Assembly: GCF_000168975.1 (NCBI RefSeq)
Contig: NZ_AAUW01000002.1
Coordinates: 405,001 to 445,829 of the forward strand
Length of the DNA stretch: 40,829 nucleotides
Direction of reading: 5' to 3'
Source of the DNA: Roseibium aggregatum IAM 12614
Lineage (GTDB): Bacteria; Pseudomonadota; Alphaproteobacteria; Rhizobiales; Stappiaceae
Shown one piece after another: positions 9,427 through 18,671 of the stretch. Position numbers and translations under genes: made by a program. Numbering within the stretch: the first letter of the stretch is position 1; every line of letters begins with the position of its first letter. The notes beneath the pieces are model-generated. The model searched no databases, was not told where the DNA came from, and saw only the letters and a list, made by a program, of their open reading frames with translations.

Positions 9427-10152
9427 TCATTCTCCGGCAGGTGCCTCGACAGGAGCTTCTTCAGCCGCCTTGGCACGGCGCGGGCGTGCAACCCGGCGGC
9501 GTGGCTTCGGCTGTTCCTCTTCGTCGGAACCACCGGCAGCTTCTGAGCTTTCCGTGGCTTCGCTAGCGGCTTGACCGGCCTCCGGCTGATCACCGGAAGC
9601 CCGGCGCGGCGTGCGTGCACGAGGAGTCCGGGCGCGGCGGCGCGGCTTTTCATCCGCTTCGTCGTCACCGGCTTCGGCCTTTTCCGCCTTCTTGGAAGCG
9701 CCGTTGACCTTGCCTTCCTGATCGATGACAGGCATGTCGTCGATAAAGGGCTGCGGGCTGTCGGCATCCATCAGGTCGCCGTCCGAAGAGGACACGTCCT
9801 GGGAAGGTCGTTCTGCGCCATTGGAATGGCCAGAGCCGTTCTGTGCCGCGGCTTCGAAACCGTCTTCGGTTTCGTTGCGGGAAGAGGCATGCGCCATCGG
9901 CTGCTGTTGCGGCTGCGCAGCAGCCACAATGCGCAGATAATGCTCCGCATGCTGGTTGTAATTCTCGGACATAACCCGGTCGCCAGATGCCTGGGCATCG
10001 CGTGCAAGCTGCTGGTACTTCTCTGCAATATGCATCGCAGTACCGCGGATTTTCACATCAGGACCGTTGGATTCGTAAGTCCGGGTTAACGGATTAGGGC
10101 CCTTGCGGCCCCGTCCGCGCATACGCTTATTGCTTTGATTTCCTGGTCTCAT
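9427..10152 (-). CDS. DUF4167 domain-containing protein
   Basis: Alphaproteobacteria-specific protein of 241 residues, function unknown. The conserved N-terminal domain (about residues 1-80) begins MRPGNQSNKRMRGRGRK and contains the helical stretch MHIAEKYQQLARDAQASGD and NYNQHAEHYLRI, both diagnostic of DUF4167. The remaining two thirds is low-complexity: a Q/A-rich linker, an acidic stretch, then Arg/Pro-rich repeats (RRRARTPRARTPRR), which suggest nucleic-acid binding. The start is set at 10152 because family members begin MRPG; an upstream in-frame ATG at 10203 would add 17 unconserved residues. Its place after prfA-prmC and before clpB is typical of Hyphomicrobiales. A link to ribosome or RNA work is an inference only. 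Confidence 0.85.
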   Translation of the reverse strand: MRPGNQSNKRMRGRGRKGPNPLTRTYESNGPDVKIRGTAMHIAEKYQQLARDAQASGDRVMSENYNQHAEHYLRIVAAAQPQQQPMAHASSRNETEDGFEAAAQNGSGHSNGAERPSQDVSSSDGDLMDADSPQPFIDDMPVIDQEGKVNGASKKAEKAEAGDDEADEKPRRRARTPRARTPRRASGDQPEAGQAASEATESSEAAGGSDEEEQPKPRRRVARPRRAKAAEEAPVEAPAGE

Positions 10153-10513
10153 CCTGCCGTTTTCTCTTGCGGAACGGCGGTCAGCTTCACGCTGACCCAA
10201 CATCGGAATTGCCTAAAACCGACACGAAATACCTGCCGAAACCAACAATGCTGGTTAGCGGCTGTCATTGAAAACATACGCAGCGCGCTAATGGCCGCTG
10301 GCCAACGCGATTGTCTTTTTCTTCGACAGTCCGAAACACCGGATAGTCCGATATACAACGGTTTCCAAAACGCTGAAGTGGCGCCGGTTCCCTGCTGCCG
10401 GATGCGCATGCCCCGCTAAACGCTGATAACATCTCCGGTCTCGGCAAAAGGAACGTACCCGTTTCCGTTACGATTTCCAAGTGCTTTTTCGGCTTTTGAT
10501 CAAATCCGCGAAA
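10153..10513. other. 361-base gap between prmC and the DUF4167 gene
   Basis: No convincing gene is visible on either strand. It contains a perfect palindrome TTTGATCAAA at 10495-10504, ten bases past the prmC stop, and a small dyad CGGA-TAG-TCCG at 10340-10350. It probably carries the DUF4167 promoter and leader on the minus strand, but no promoter pair is clear enough to mark. Confidence 0.5.
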
Positions 10514-11362
10514 TTAAGGTCTGCGGGCCGCCACAACGCGGTCATTGCCGGAAAGATCTTTAATGATTTCAATCTCTACAAAGCCATGATGACGCAGCTG
10601 TTTTTTTAGATCCGCCCCTTGATCGAAACCGATTTCAAGCGCGATCCGTCCTCCCGGGCGAAGCAGTTTTTCCGCATCCGTGAGAATACGGACATAAGCC
10701 GTCAGGCCGTCTTCACCGCCATCAAGGGCAAGCTTAGGGTCATGCTGAATCACTTCGCGCGACAGCTCCGCAAGCACGGCAGTGCGGATATAGGGCGGGT
10801 TGCTGACCACCCAGTCGAAACCACCCTCAGGCCTGAGAGCGGACGTATAGTCGGCCCGCACAGTCAGAAGCCGGTCGCCAACGCCATGAAGAGCCGCATT
10901 GCTGGCAGCGCACTCCAGCGCCTGTTCCGAAAGATCCACCGCGATCATCCGGCTTCGGGGAAGCTCGGCCAGCAAGGTGACGGCGATGGCGCCCGTACCC
11001 GTGCCGATATCGCACATGACCGGCGCCTCATCCGCAGTGCATCTTTCCAGCACGGCATCAATCAGGGTTTCGGTGTCCGGACGGGGTTCCAGCGTGGCCG
11101 GGTTCAACAGAAACCGGCGGCCGTAGAACTCCCGCTCCCCGAGTATCCGGCCGACAGGCATGCCTTCCAGGCGTTTCTGAGCATAGGCTTCGGCAAGCCC
11201 GGCCGCTTCGGGCGCGGCTTCCTCGTGTTCGCGAAAGACAAGATCCGACAGGGGCAGGCCGAGTGCCGCACTGACCAGCAGCCTGGCATCCAGGTCCGGC
11301 GTCGGCAATCCGGCCAACCGGAACCGGTCACGCACGGACCGGTAAAGCTGGCCGATGGTCAC
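10514..11362 (-). CDS. prmC: peptide chain release factor N5-glutamine methyltransferase
   Basis: Methylates the glutamine of the GGQ motif in release factors RF1 and RF2 using S-adenosylmethionine, raising termination efficiency. At 282 residues it has normal length. An N-terminal helical domain (1-85) precedes the Rossmann methyltransferase domain with motif I DIGTGTGAIAVTLL and the catalytic NPPY motif in VVSNPPYIRT, which separates PrmC/HemK from other methyltransferases. The start is GTG at 11362, two bases after the prfA stop, so the two genes are almost certainly co-transcribed. Its substrate is the product of the gene directly upstream. Confidence 0.96.
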   Translation of the reverse strand: MTIGQLYRSVRDRFRLAGLPTPDLDARLLVSAALGLPLSDLVFREHEEAAPEAAGLAEAYAQKRLEGMPVGRILGEREFYGRRFLLNPATLEPRPDTETLIDAVLERCTADEAPVMCDIGTGTGAIAVTLLAELPRSRMIAVDLSEQALECAASNAALHGVGDRLLTVRADYTSALRPEGGFDWVVSNPPYIRTAVLAELSREVIQHDPKLALDGGEDGLTAYVRILTDAEKLLRPGGRIALEIGFDQGADLKKQLRHHGFVEIEIIKDLSGNDRVVAARRP

Positions 11363-11364
11363 CC

Positions 11365-12438
11365 TCAGGCCTCTTCTGTTGCCAGAAGGCTGGCCTGGTG
11401 ATCTAGGATCAACGGTTCGATGACTTCGCCGAGCGCTTCGCCGGACAGGATCTGTTCCAGCTTGTAGAGCGTCAGACCGATACGGTGGTCGGTCACGCGG
11501 CCCTGCGGATAGTTGTAGGTGCGGATGCGCTCCGACCTGTCGCCGGAACCGACCTGCAGCCGGCGTGCTTCGGTCCGTTCGCTCGCTGCCCGCTCACGCT
11601 CCTCGTCGTAGATGCGAGCGCGCAGGAGCTGCATGGCCCGCGCCTTGTTCTTGTGCTGCGAGCGCTCATCCTGAACCGCAACGACGATACCTGTCGGCAG
11701 ATGCGTGATGCGCACCGCGGAATCGGTGGTGTTGACGTGCTGACCACCCGCTCCGGACGCCCGATAGGTGTCGATCCTCAGGTCGCTTTCCTGAACGTCG
11801 ATATCGACATCCTCGGCCTGCGGCAGCACGGCGACCGTGGCCGCGGATGTGTGAATACGGCCGCCCGATTCGGTCGCGGGAACGCGTTGCACCCGGTGAA
11901 CACCGGACTCGAATTTCAATTTGGCAAAGACGTTTTCGCCCGAAACGGATGCGATCACTTCCTTGTAGCCGCCAACTTCGCCTTCGCTGGCGGACAGGAT
12001 TTCAACCTTCCAGCCCTGCAACTCGGCATAGCGCTGATACATGCGGAAGAGATCACCGGCAAAGAGAGCTGCCTCGTCGCCTCCGGTCCCGGCCCGCACT
12101 TCCAGAATGGCATCGTTGGAATCTGCCTCGTCTTTCGGCAGCAGCCCGATGCGCACATCCTGGGCCAGTTCCTCGACGCGCTCTTCCAGTTCGTCGCGCT
12201 CCATTTCGGCAAGCTCGCGCATTTCCGCGTCGGAAGACGGATCCTGCAGCAGCGCCTTCGCGCCGGCCAGATCCTGTTCCGCCTTGATCAACGCGCGGAT
12301 CTTGCCGACAAGCGGTTCCAGTCCGGCGTATTCCCGCGACAGCTTGACGTAAGCGCCCGGATCCGGATTGGCGGACATCATGTGTTCGAGTTCCGCGAAC
12401 CGGTCCAGCAGGGTATCGAGTTTGTGACGCGCCAGCAT
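11365..12438 (-). CDS. prfA: peptide chain release factor 1
   Basis: Class I release factor that reads UAA and UAG stop codons and triggers hydrolysis of the peptidyl-tRNA on the ribosome. At 357 residues it is standard length. The codon-recognition tripeptide is PAT at residues 187-189 (RF1 type PxT, not the SPF of RF2), and the catalytic GGQ is at 231-233 within [15 protein letters not shown]1 governs termination at UAG, relevant to the amber codon in the heme oxygenase gene at 21409. Operon position is between ptsP and prmC, with a 54-base gap from ptsP and a 2-base gap to prmC. Confidence 0.97.
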   Translation of the reverse strand: MLARHKLDTLLDRFAELEHMMSANPDPGAYVKLSREYAGLEPLVGKIRALIKAEQDLAGAKALLQDPSSDAEMRELAEMERDELEERVEELAQDVRIGLLPKDEADSNDAILEVRAGTGGDEAALFAGDLFRMYQRYAELQGWKVEILSASEGEVGGYKEVIASVSGENVFAKLKFESGVHRVQRVPATESGGRIHTSAATVAVLPQAEDVDIDVQESDLRIDTYRASGAGGQHVNTTDSAVRITHLPTGIVVAVQDERSQHKNKARAMQLLRARIYDEERERAASERTEARRLQVGSGDRSERIRTYNYPQGRVTDHRIGLTLYKLEQILSGEALGEVIEPLILDHQASLLATEEA

Positions 12439-12492
12439 AAGCGCTGATTCTCCAGAAATAATCGCTTTTACGGTGAGTTACGCCCGTTAGCG

Positions 12493-14760
12493 CTAAAGGG
12501 CAACATCGGTTTCGGCGGCGAACCGCTTCAACACGTCCCGGATGTTGCTGTCATCGTGACCCGGCTCCAGCCGCGGCAGCAACCGGGCCGACAGGCGGCC
12601 GGCGTCGAGGGTCCGCAGCATGGCCTTTACCGGACCCAGAGATGCGGGCGACATCGACAGGTCCCGGAAGCCGAGACCGATCAGCGCCATGCCTTCCAGC
12701 GGCCGGCCAGCCAGTTCCCCGCACAAGGTCACGGGCACATGAGCCTTATTTGCGGCATCGACGATGGATTTCAAGGCCCGCAGGAAGCCGACCCCCAATG
12801 TGTCGAACCGGTCGGCGACACGTGTATTGCCCCGGTCAACCGCACAGAAAAACTGGAACAGGTCGTTGGAACCGACCGACACGAAGTCGACCTGGGCCAT
12901 CAGTTCCTCGAGCTGGAACAGCAGCGAGGGCACTTCCACCATCACACCCAGACGGATGTTTTCCGGCGTGGCGTGGCCATGGCGGCGCAGGTGCTTGACT
13001 TCCTTGTCCACCAGAGACTTGGCCTGCAGGAACTCATCGACCACCGCCACCATCGGGAACATCAGCTTCAGATCCCGTCCGGCAGCCGCATGCAGCAGCG
13101 CCCGGATCTGGGTTCTGAGCAGGCCCGGCCGGTCGAGCCCCAGGCGCAGCGCGCGCCAGCCCATGGCCGGGTTTTCCTCCTGGATCGAACGCAGATACGG
13201 CAACACCTTGTCACCGCCGATATCCAGCGAGCGGAAGGTGACCGGACGCCCCCTGGCCGCATCCAGCACCTGGCTGTACTGCGACTGCTGTTCGCGCATG
13301 CGCGGGAACGAGGACGCCACCATGAACTGCAGTTCGGTGCGGAACAGACCGACCCCGGCCGCGCCGGCCTCGTCCAGATGCGGCAGGTCGACCAGAAGGC
13401 CGGCGTTCATCTGCAGCGAGATGTCGATACCGTCCCGGGTGACGGACGGTTTGTTGCGCAAGCGCCGGTACTGGGCTTGCCGCCGCGCCCGGAAGCGGAC
13501 TTTTTCCGCATAGGCGTTTTCCAGATCGACCGCCGGGCGCAGATGCACTTCGCCGGTATCGCCGTCGACAATGATCGCGTCGCCGCCATCGGCCAGGCTG
13601 ACGATATCCTCAACGAGACCGACCGTCGGAATGCCGAGCGCGCGGGCAACGATGGTCACGTGGCTGGTCGGCCCGCCTTCTTCCAGAACCAGGCCGCGAA
13701 TGCGGTCCCGGCCGTAGTCCAGCAGTTCTGCCGCCCCCATGTTGCGGCCGACGACAATCGCGTCCTGAGGCAGTTCATCGAGCCCGGGACCGTGCTCGCG
13801 GCCCATGAGTTCGCGGATCAGCCGGTGGGCAAGGTCGTCAAGGTCGTGCAGCCGCTCGCGCAGGTAAGGATCGGTCTGGCGCAGCATGCGGGCGCGCGTG
13901 TCGCTCTGCACCTTCTCGACGGCCGCTTCGGCGGTCAGGCCGTTGCGGATCGCTTCTTCGATCTTCCGGATCCAGCCGCGGTCGTAAGCGAACATGCGGT
14001 AGGCTTCCAGCACCTCGCGATGTTCGCCAATGGCTGCAATTTCGCCGCTCGCCAGGAGATCGTCGATGGAAAGCCGCAACCGGTTGATGGCCGCATCCAG
14101 ACGGCTTTTTTCCCGGTCCGTGTCTTCCGCAATCAGGTTGGTGACGACGACACGCGGTTCGTGCAGAACCACATGGCCAAGACCAACGCCTTCGGCAAGA
14201 CCGACCCCGGTTGAGGTGATCGGCCGGGACAGGTCCAGGCCGGTGGCCTTCTGGGAAATGGCTTCCAGCTCACCGGCGGCCACCATTTCGGCAATCACCA
14301 TGGCGGTCGTCTGCAACGCTTCGACTTCGTCTTCCAGGTAGGTCCGGTGAGACTTGTTCTGGACGACAAGAACGCCGAGCGTGCGGCCCGCCCTCAGGAT
14401 CGGCACACCGAGGAAGGAGTTATAGGCCTCTTCGCCTGTTTCCGGCAGATAGGCAAAGCCCGGGTGGGCGCTGGCGTTGGGCAGGTTGAGCGGCCGGGCT
14501 TCGGCCGCGATCAGGCCGACAAGACCCTGGCCGACGCGCAGCGAGGCGTTGTGAACCGCTTCGCTCTTCAGACCCTCGGTCGCATAGAGCTCAAGAACGC
14601 CGTCGGCGCGCAGGATATAAACGGAACAGACTTCGGCGACCACGTTCGAGGCGATCAACACCACGATCTTGTCGAGTCGCTCCTGCGCCGTGATCGGCTC
14701 CGCCATGACTTCGCGAAGCCTGCGGAGCAGAAGGCGCGGTCCGGCTAGGTTGCTGCGCAT
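12493..14760 (-). CDS. ptsP: phosphoenolpyruvate-protein phosphotransferase of the nitrogen PTS
   Basis: Enzyme I-Ntr, a cytoplasmic enzyme that autophosphorylates from PEP and passes phosphate to NPr and then EIIA-Ntr, a regulatory chain linked to nitrogen, carbon and potassium state. At 755 residues it has a sensory GAF domain (about 25-160), the PtsI N-terminal domain, the swivelling phosphohistidine domain with H367 in EEGGPTSHVTI, and a TIM-barrel PEP-binding domain with FRTELQF and the catalytic CGE near residue 690. The GAF domain, which binds glutamine in studied homologues, separates it from the sugar-PTS enzyme I. GGGGGCG precedes the ATG. Its position after lysC is a common Hyphomicrobiales arrangement. 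Confidence 0.95.
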   Translation of the reverse strand: MRSNLAGPRLLLRRLREVMAEPITAQERLDKIVVLIASNVVAEVCSVYILRADGVLELYATEGLKSEAVHNASLRVGQGLVGLIAAEARPLNLPNASAHPGFAYLPETGEEAYNSFLGVPILRAGRTLGVLVVQNKSHRTYLEDEVEALQTTAMVIAEMVAAGELEAISQKATGLDLSRPITSTGVGLAEGVGLGHVVLHEPRVVVTNLIAEDTDREKSRLDAAINRLRLSIDDLLASGEIAAIGEHREVLEAYRMFAYDRGWIRKIEEAIRNGLTAEAAVEKVQSDTRARMLRQTDPYLRERLHDLDDLAHRLIRELMGREHGPGLDELPQDAIVVGRNMGAAELLDYGRDRIRGLVLEEGGPTSHVTIVARALGIPTVGLVEDIVSLADGGDAIIVDGDTGEVHLRPAVDLENAYAEKVRFRARRQAQYRRLRNKPSVTRDGIDISLQMNAGLLVDLPHLDEAGAAGVGLFRTELQFMVASSFPRMREQQSQYSQVLDAARGRPVTFRSLDIGGDKVLPYLRSIQEENPAMGWRALRLGLDRPGLLRTQIRALLHAAAGRDLKLMFPMVAVVDEFLQAKSLVDKEVKHLRRHGHATPENIRLGVMVEVPSLLFQLEELMAQVDFVSVGSNDLFQFFCAVDRGNTRVADRFDTLGVGFLRALKSIVDAANKAHVPVTLCGELAGRPLEGMALIGLGFRDLSMSPASLGPVKAMLRTLDAGRLSARLLPRLEPGHDDSNIRDVLKRFAAETDVAL

Positions 14761-14787
14761 TGCGCCCCCGTTGATCCCGCTTTAAAC

Positions 14788-14810
14788 AGGCCCCTTGCTT
14801 TAAGGGGCCT
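14788..14810 (-). terminator. hairpin between lysC and ptsP
   Basis: Perfect 9-pair stem, AGGCCCCTT (14788-14796) and AAGGGGCCT (14802-14810), with a GCTTT loop, 15 bases after the lysC stop. The minus-strand tail GTTTAAA is only partly U-rich, so termination may be partial with read-through into ptsP. Confidence 0.65.
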
Positions 14811-14824
14811 GCCTTCCGGATGAA

Positions 14825-16075
14825 CTATCCGTCCAACCCGTATAGCGAATGCAGAGTCCGCACCGCAAGTTCCGCATATGCTGAATCAATAAGCACGGAG
14901 ATCTTGATCTCGGAAGTGGTGATGGCGCGGATGTTGATACCCTTGGAGGCAAGGCCCCGGAAACACTGGGCCGCGATGCCTGCATGCGAGCGCATGCCGA
15001 TGCCGATGACGGAGACTTTCACCACGTCCCGGGCACCTTCAAGGTTCTGGAAACCGATGACGCCGCGATTGTCTTCCAGCACCTTGTTGGCCCGTTCGAA
15101 GTCGCCTTCGGGAACGGTGAAGGTGATGTCGGTGGTCTTGCCATCGGGCGAAATGTTCTGGACGATCATGTCGACGTTGATGTTGGCGTCCGCCAGCGGA
15201 CCGAACACGGATTCGGCGACACCCGGCTTGTCGGCAACGTCACGGAGAGAGATCTGGGCTTCGTCCTTGGCATAGGCAATGCCGGTGACAACCTGCTGTT
15301 CCACGAGTTCTTCCTCGTCGCAAATAAGAGTTCCAATCGGAAGGCCGTTCTCGCCGACCTGGGGCGCGTCCGGATCGTCAAAGCTGGAGCGCACGAAAGT
15401 TCTGACGCCATGGATCATGGCCATTTCCACCGAGCGCACCTGAAGAACCTTTGCGCCGAGCGAAGCCATTTCGAGCATTTCCTCGAAAGACACCCGGTCA
15501 AGCCGCTGCGCCTTGGGCACGATGCGCGGGTCGGTCGTGTAGACGCCATCGACATCGGTATAGATATCACAGCGGTCGGCCTTGATGGCAGCGGCAATGG
15601 CGACGGCACTGGTGTCGGACCCGCCACGGCCCAGCGTCGCGATCCGGTTGTCCGGCGCCACGCCCTGGAAACCGGCAAGCACGGCCACCTGGCCCTGCTC
15701 GAGCCGTTCGCTCAGGAAGCTGCCGTCGATGTCGCGGATACGGGCCGCGCCATGGTTCTCGTCGGTCTTGATCGGCACCTGCCACCCCTGCCACGACCGG
15801 GCGTTGACGCCCATGTCCTGCAGCACGATGGCCAGAAGGCCGGACGTCACCTGTTCGCCGGAAGCGACAACGGCATCATATTCGCGGGCATCGTGGAGCG
15901 GTGATGCCTCACGGCAAAACTCCACCAGCTTGTTGGTCTGCCCGGCCATGGCCGAAACTACCACCGCGACCTGATGGCCGGCGTCCACTTCCCGTTTGAC
16001 ATGGCGGGCGACGTTCCGGATGCGATCGAGATCGGCAACCGAAGTCCCGCCAAATTTTAAAACCAGTCGGGCCAT
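14825..16075 (-). CDS. lysC: aspartate kinase
   Basis: Phosphorylates aspartate, the first step to lysine, threonine, methionine and diaminopimelate. At 416 residues from MARLVLKFGGTSV it matches single-function bacterial aspartokinases, with the kinase domain (1-245) and KFGGTSV motif, then two ACT domains. The second ACT has FRGLASKGINIRAITTSEIK, the usual feedback-inhibitor pocket. The start at 16075 is chosen because the family begins M-x-x-x-V-x-KFGGTS; the frame stays open 58 codons further upstream but that extension is arginine-rich and unconserved. It is divergent from ubiG across 194 bases. No lysine riboswitch is apparent in that gap. Confidence 0.96.
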   Translation of the reverse strand: MARLVLKFGGTSVADLDRIRNVARHVKREVDAGHQVAVVVSAMAGQTNKLVEFCREASPLHDAREYDAVVASGEQVTSGLLAIVLQDMGVNARSWQGWQVPIKTDENHGAARIRDIDGSFLSERLEQGQVAVLAGFQGVAPDNRIATLGRGGSDTSAVAIAAAIKADRCDIYTDVDGVYTTDPRIVPKAQRLDRVSFEEMLEMASLGAKVLQVRSVEMAMIHGVRTFVRSSFDDPDAPQVGENGLPIGTLICDEEELVEQQVVTGIAYAKDEAQISLRDVADKPGVAESVFGPLADANINVDMIVQNISPDGKTTDITFTVPEGDFERANKVLEDNRGVIGFQNLEGARDVVKVSVIGIGMRSHAGIAAQCFRGLASKGINIRAITTSEIKISVLIDSAYAELAVRTLHSLYGLDG

Positions 16076-16269
16076 ACCACTCGTATTCTTTATAGTCGTG
16101 TCTGGAAGCGCCTGCTGCGCCTCTGGGATCGGCGCACATGCATACAGGCTGCGTTCCTTTGCTGCAACTGGGTCTCTTGACAAATAGTCCCAGACCTTGG
16201 AACGACTTCGAACCATTGAATGATCAGGCGAAGCGCGACACCGCTTCACGCTCTTGAAAGGACCGTCCG

Positions 16270-17031
16270 ATGACTGGCAGGGCTCAGGAAACCAAAAGCA
16301 CGATCGACAGCGAGGAAGTCGCGCGCTTTTCCGCCATGGCAGAAGAATGGTGGGACCCGACGGGCAAATTCAAACCATTGCACAAGTTCAGTCCGGTACG
16401 GCTGGAATACATCAAGGATCATGTCAGCCGGCATTTCGGCCGCGATCCGAAGGCGTCCGATGCGTTCAAGGGGCTGCGCTTCGTCGACATCGGCTGCGGC
16501 GGCGGCCTCCTGAGCGAACCGATGGCAAGGCTGGGTGCCGACGTCGTCGGGGCGGATCCCTCTGAAACCAACATCAAGATCGCCCGCCTTCACATGAAGA
16601 CCTCCGGCCTTGAGATCGACTACCGGGCCGAAACGGCGGAAGCCCTGGCAGCGGCGGGCGAGACCTTCGACGTCGTGTTCAGCATGGAAGTGATCGAGCA
16701 TGTGGCCGACGTGCCGCTGTTTCTGGAAGCCACCGCGCAAATGGTCCGTCCGGGCGGTCTGATGTTCGTTGCGACCATCAACCGCACACTGAAAGCCTAT
16801 GCGCTTGCGATCGTCGGCGCCGAGTATGTTCTGCGCTGGTTGCCCAAGGGCACGCATTCCTATGAAAAGCTGGTCCGCCCCTCTGAAATCGAAGGTCCGC
16901 TCCAGTCTGCCGGACTGACCATGATCGACCGCTGTGGCGTCACCTACAATCCGCTGACCGACACCTGGGCCAGATCGCGGGATATGGACGTCAACTACAT
17001 GATGCTGGCGGAACGGGCGAAAGAAAACTGA
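16270..17031 (+). CDS. ubiG: ubiquinone biosynthesis O-methyltransferase
   Basis: Performs both O-methylations of ubiquinone synthesis with S-adenosylmethionine, at the membrane surface. At 253 residues it is full length. The start of the fold is [18 protein letters not shown], a signature of UbiG. Motif I is [18 protein letters not shown], and the post-I acidic residue is in GADPSETNI. The membrane-contact segment lies around [21 protein letters not shown] at 16177-16182 could be a -35 element, but no good -10 follows at the right distance. Its stop overlaps the start of the next gene by one base (TGATG), so they form an operon. Confidence 0.95.
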   Translation: MTGRAQETKSTIDSEEVARFSAMAEEWWDPTGKFKPLHKFSPVRLEYIKDHVSRHFGRDPKASDAFKGLRFVDIGCGGGLLSEPMARLGADVVGADPSETNIKIARLHMKTSGLEIDYRAETAEALAAAGETFDVVFSMEVIEHVADVPLFLEATAQMVRPGGLMFVATINRTLKAYALAIVGAEYVLRWLPKGTHSYEKLVRPSEIEGPLQSAGLTMIDRCGVTYNPLTDTWARSRDMDVNYMMLAERAKEN

Positions 17032-17726
17032 TGAGCGACCCGATCCTGTTCATTCCGGGCCTCCTGTGCACCGAAGCCCTCTATGCACCGCAGATCGTTG
17101 CCTTTGCCGACCGGCCAATCATGGTGGCGAACCACCGCGAACATGACAGCATCACTGCCATTGCCGCCAGCATCCTGGAAAAGGCGCCCGAGCGATTTTC
17201 CCTGATCACCCTGTCGATGGGCGGTTACATCGCCATGGAAATCATGCGCGAAGCCCCCGAGCGGGTCGCCAGGCTCGCCCTTCTGGACACCAACGCCCGG
17301 GCAGACACACCTGAACAGTCCGAGCGCCGACAGTTCCTGATCGACCTGACCCGCAAGAAGGGCTTTTCCAAGGTTCCTCATCTGCTTTACCCAGGCTTCG
17401 TTCATGAAAACCGCGAGGACGACGAGGAGCTGAAGGCAATCGTCGTCGAGATGGCCCAGGACACTGGCCCGGAAGCGTTCATCCGCCAGCAGACCGCCCT
17501 GATCCAGCGTATCGACGCCCGGCCCCGGCTTGGCGAGATAGCGTGCCCGACACTGGTTCTGGTAGGTGAAGGCGACCGTCTGACACCGGTTGAAATCTCA
17601 CAAGAGATCCATAGCCACATTCCCCGGAGCGAACTGGCCGTGATCGAAGGCTGCGGCCACCTGTCCACGCTGGAAGCTCCTGAAAAGGTAACGGCGGTCC
17701 TGCGCGATTTTCTCAATCGCTCCTGA
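17031..17726 (+). CDS. alpha/beta hydrolase family protein
   Basis: A 231-residue serine hydrolase of unknown substrate. The nucleophile elbow is TLSMGG (Thr in place of the first Gly of G-x-S-x-G). The acid is the Asp in VGEGDRLTP and the base is the His in GCGHLSTLE near the C-terminus, so the triad is complete. There is no signal peptide, so it is cytoplasmic. The one-base overlap with ubiG implies shared expression but not a shared pathway; a lactonase, esterase or haloperoxidase-like role are all possible. Confidence 0.85.
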   Translation: MSDPILFIPGLLCTEALYAPQIVAFADRPIMVANHREHDSITAIAASILEKAPERFSLITLSMGGYIAMEIMREAPERVARLALLDTNARADTPEQSERRQFLIDLTRKKGFSKVPHLLYPGFVHENREDDEELKAIVVEMAQDTGPEAFIRQQTALIQRIDARPRLGEIACPTLVLVGEGDRLTPVEISQEIHSHIPRSELAVIEGCGHLSTLEAPEKVTAVLRDFLNRS

Positions 17727-17792
17727 AGCAGCGAAACGCCGGGACCTGCCTGTGGCACCATCCCCCCCTTACGCCAAGAATCGGCAGGCGAT

Positions 17793-17833
17793 TTGATCCG
17801 TGTCAAAGCTTGGCCTTGATGCGAAGGTACAGT
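17793..17833 (+). promoter_or_regulatory. FNR/FixK-type box and -10 before the phasin gene
   Basis: TTGAT-CCGT-GTCAA at 17793-17806 is one base from a perfect FNR dyad (TTGAT-N4-ATCAA) and matches FnrL/FixK variants. A weak -10, TACAGT, lies at 17828-17833. This puts the box centre close to -41 relative to a start near 17840, the class II activator position. The following 17859-17883 is rich in TGC/GCA words, which could be contacted by a PhaR-type phasin repressor. The architecture is read by eye. Confidence 0.5.
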
Positions 17834-17958
17834 AACGTCACCTTTGGAGCGGGGCCCTGCACGAGTTGCGAAACCGTTTGCAGGTCAGGGGACGGCAAGC
17901 CGGCGGAAACCGTTGTGGCCAGCCGCAGCATGTCATACGAACAACCGGAGGATCTTTC

Positions 17959-18507
17959 ATGCCGACGAAAAGCAATACGGGTGCCTTCGATCTCAGCGCC
18001 ATGATGGCCGAATGGCCGAAACTACCTGAATGGCCAGCACCGACCGAGTGGCCAATGCCCAGCTTTTCCAATTGGGCATTCGCCGAACGGGAAGACCGGA
18101 TCGAAGCCAAGGCAATCGCAAGTTTCCAGAAAATGGGACAGACCATGTGGTCCCATGCCGAAAAGGCATTTGACGATCACATGAATTTCGTCAGCCACCG
18201 GCTGCACGAAGATTTCGAATGCGCCAAATCCCTCAGTCAGTGCGCCGCGCCGGAAGAAACGATGGCGACGCTCCAGGAATTCTATTCCAGGATGGCGAGC
18301 GAATACCAAACCCATTTCGAAAAGCAGGCAGCGCTGTTCCGCGACAGCTTTTCCGAAAACGCAGCCGCCGTTGAGGAACTCAACGAGACTGCGATGGAAA
18401 GCGTCAACGAATTGAGCCGTGCAGCGGAAGAAAGCCTCAACGAAGTGAAGGCGGCAGGGACAAAGCCGAAAACGTCCCCACGGACGACGACCAAAGTGAA
18501 GTCCTGA
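17959..18507 (+). CDS. phasin family protein
   Basis: Coats polyhydroxyalkanoate storage granules, controlling their size and number. It has 182 residues, within the phasin range. The N-terminus is Trp/Pro-rich (MMAEWPKLPEWPAPTEWPMP). The middle is a long amphipathic helix containing ECAKSLSQCAAPEE and LQEFYSRMASEYQTHFEKQAALFRD, typical of phasin 2. The end is a Lys/Thr-rich tail (TKPKTSPRTTTKVKS). The start at 17959 is set by GGAGGA seven bases before the ATG; the open frame 31 codons upstream covers the regulatory region. No PHA synthase gene is nearby. It is convergent with the phytochrome operon. Confidence 0.85.
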   Translation: MPTKSNTGAFDLSAMMAEWPKLPEWPAPTEWPMPSFSNWAFAEREDRIEAKAIASFQKMGQTMWSHAEKAFDDHMNFVSHRLHEDFECAKSLSQCAAPEETMATLQEFYSRMASEYQTHFEKQAALFRDSFSENAAAVEELNETAMESVNELSRAAEESLNEVKAAGTKPKTSPRTTTKVKS

Positions 18508-18524
18508 CGCTGACTTCGCAGCAG

Positions 18525-18541
18525 GCTTCAGCCTGAAGCCC
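18525..18541. terminator. inverted repeat between phasin and phytochrome genes
   Basis: GGCTTCA (18525-18531) pairs with TGAAGCC (18535-18541) around a GCC loop, 17 bases after the phasin stop. A related GGCTTCAGG follows at about 18567 and allows alternative pairing. No U tract is present. Confidence 0.35.
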
Positions 18542-18671
18542 GTCCCCGGCACCTGCCCGGTGGGCTGGCTTCAGGCGCCTCTGGCCTCGGTTGAACGATC
18601 ATGGTTCCACCGGACGTCGTTGCGACGCTTTCGCGGTCCGGCAACGGCGCCGTGAAAGAGGCCTTTGTTCG

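Noticed and set aside
10386..10408. Second EcfG-type promoter before the DUF4167 gene
   Set aside because: GGAAC and CGTT occur on the minus strand but are only 14 bases apart, outside the allowed 16-17.
16076..16269. Lysine riboswitch or attenuator before lysC
   Set aside because: The gap is under 200 bases and shows no nested stem structure or leader peptide.
17031..17726. Assigning the hydrolase after ubiG to ubiquinone synthesis
   Set aside because: Overlap with ubiG shows co-expression only; no known ubiquinone step uses this enzyme type.
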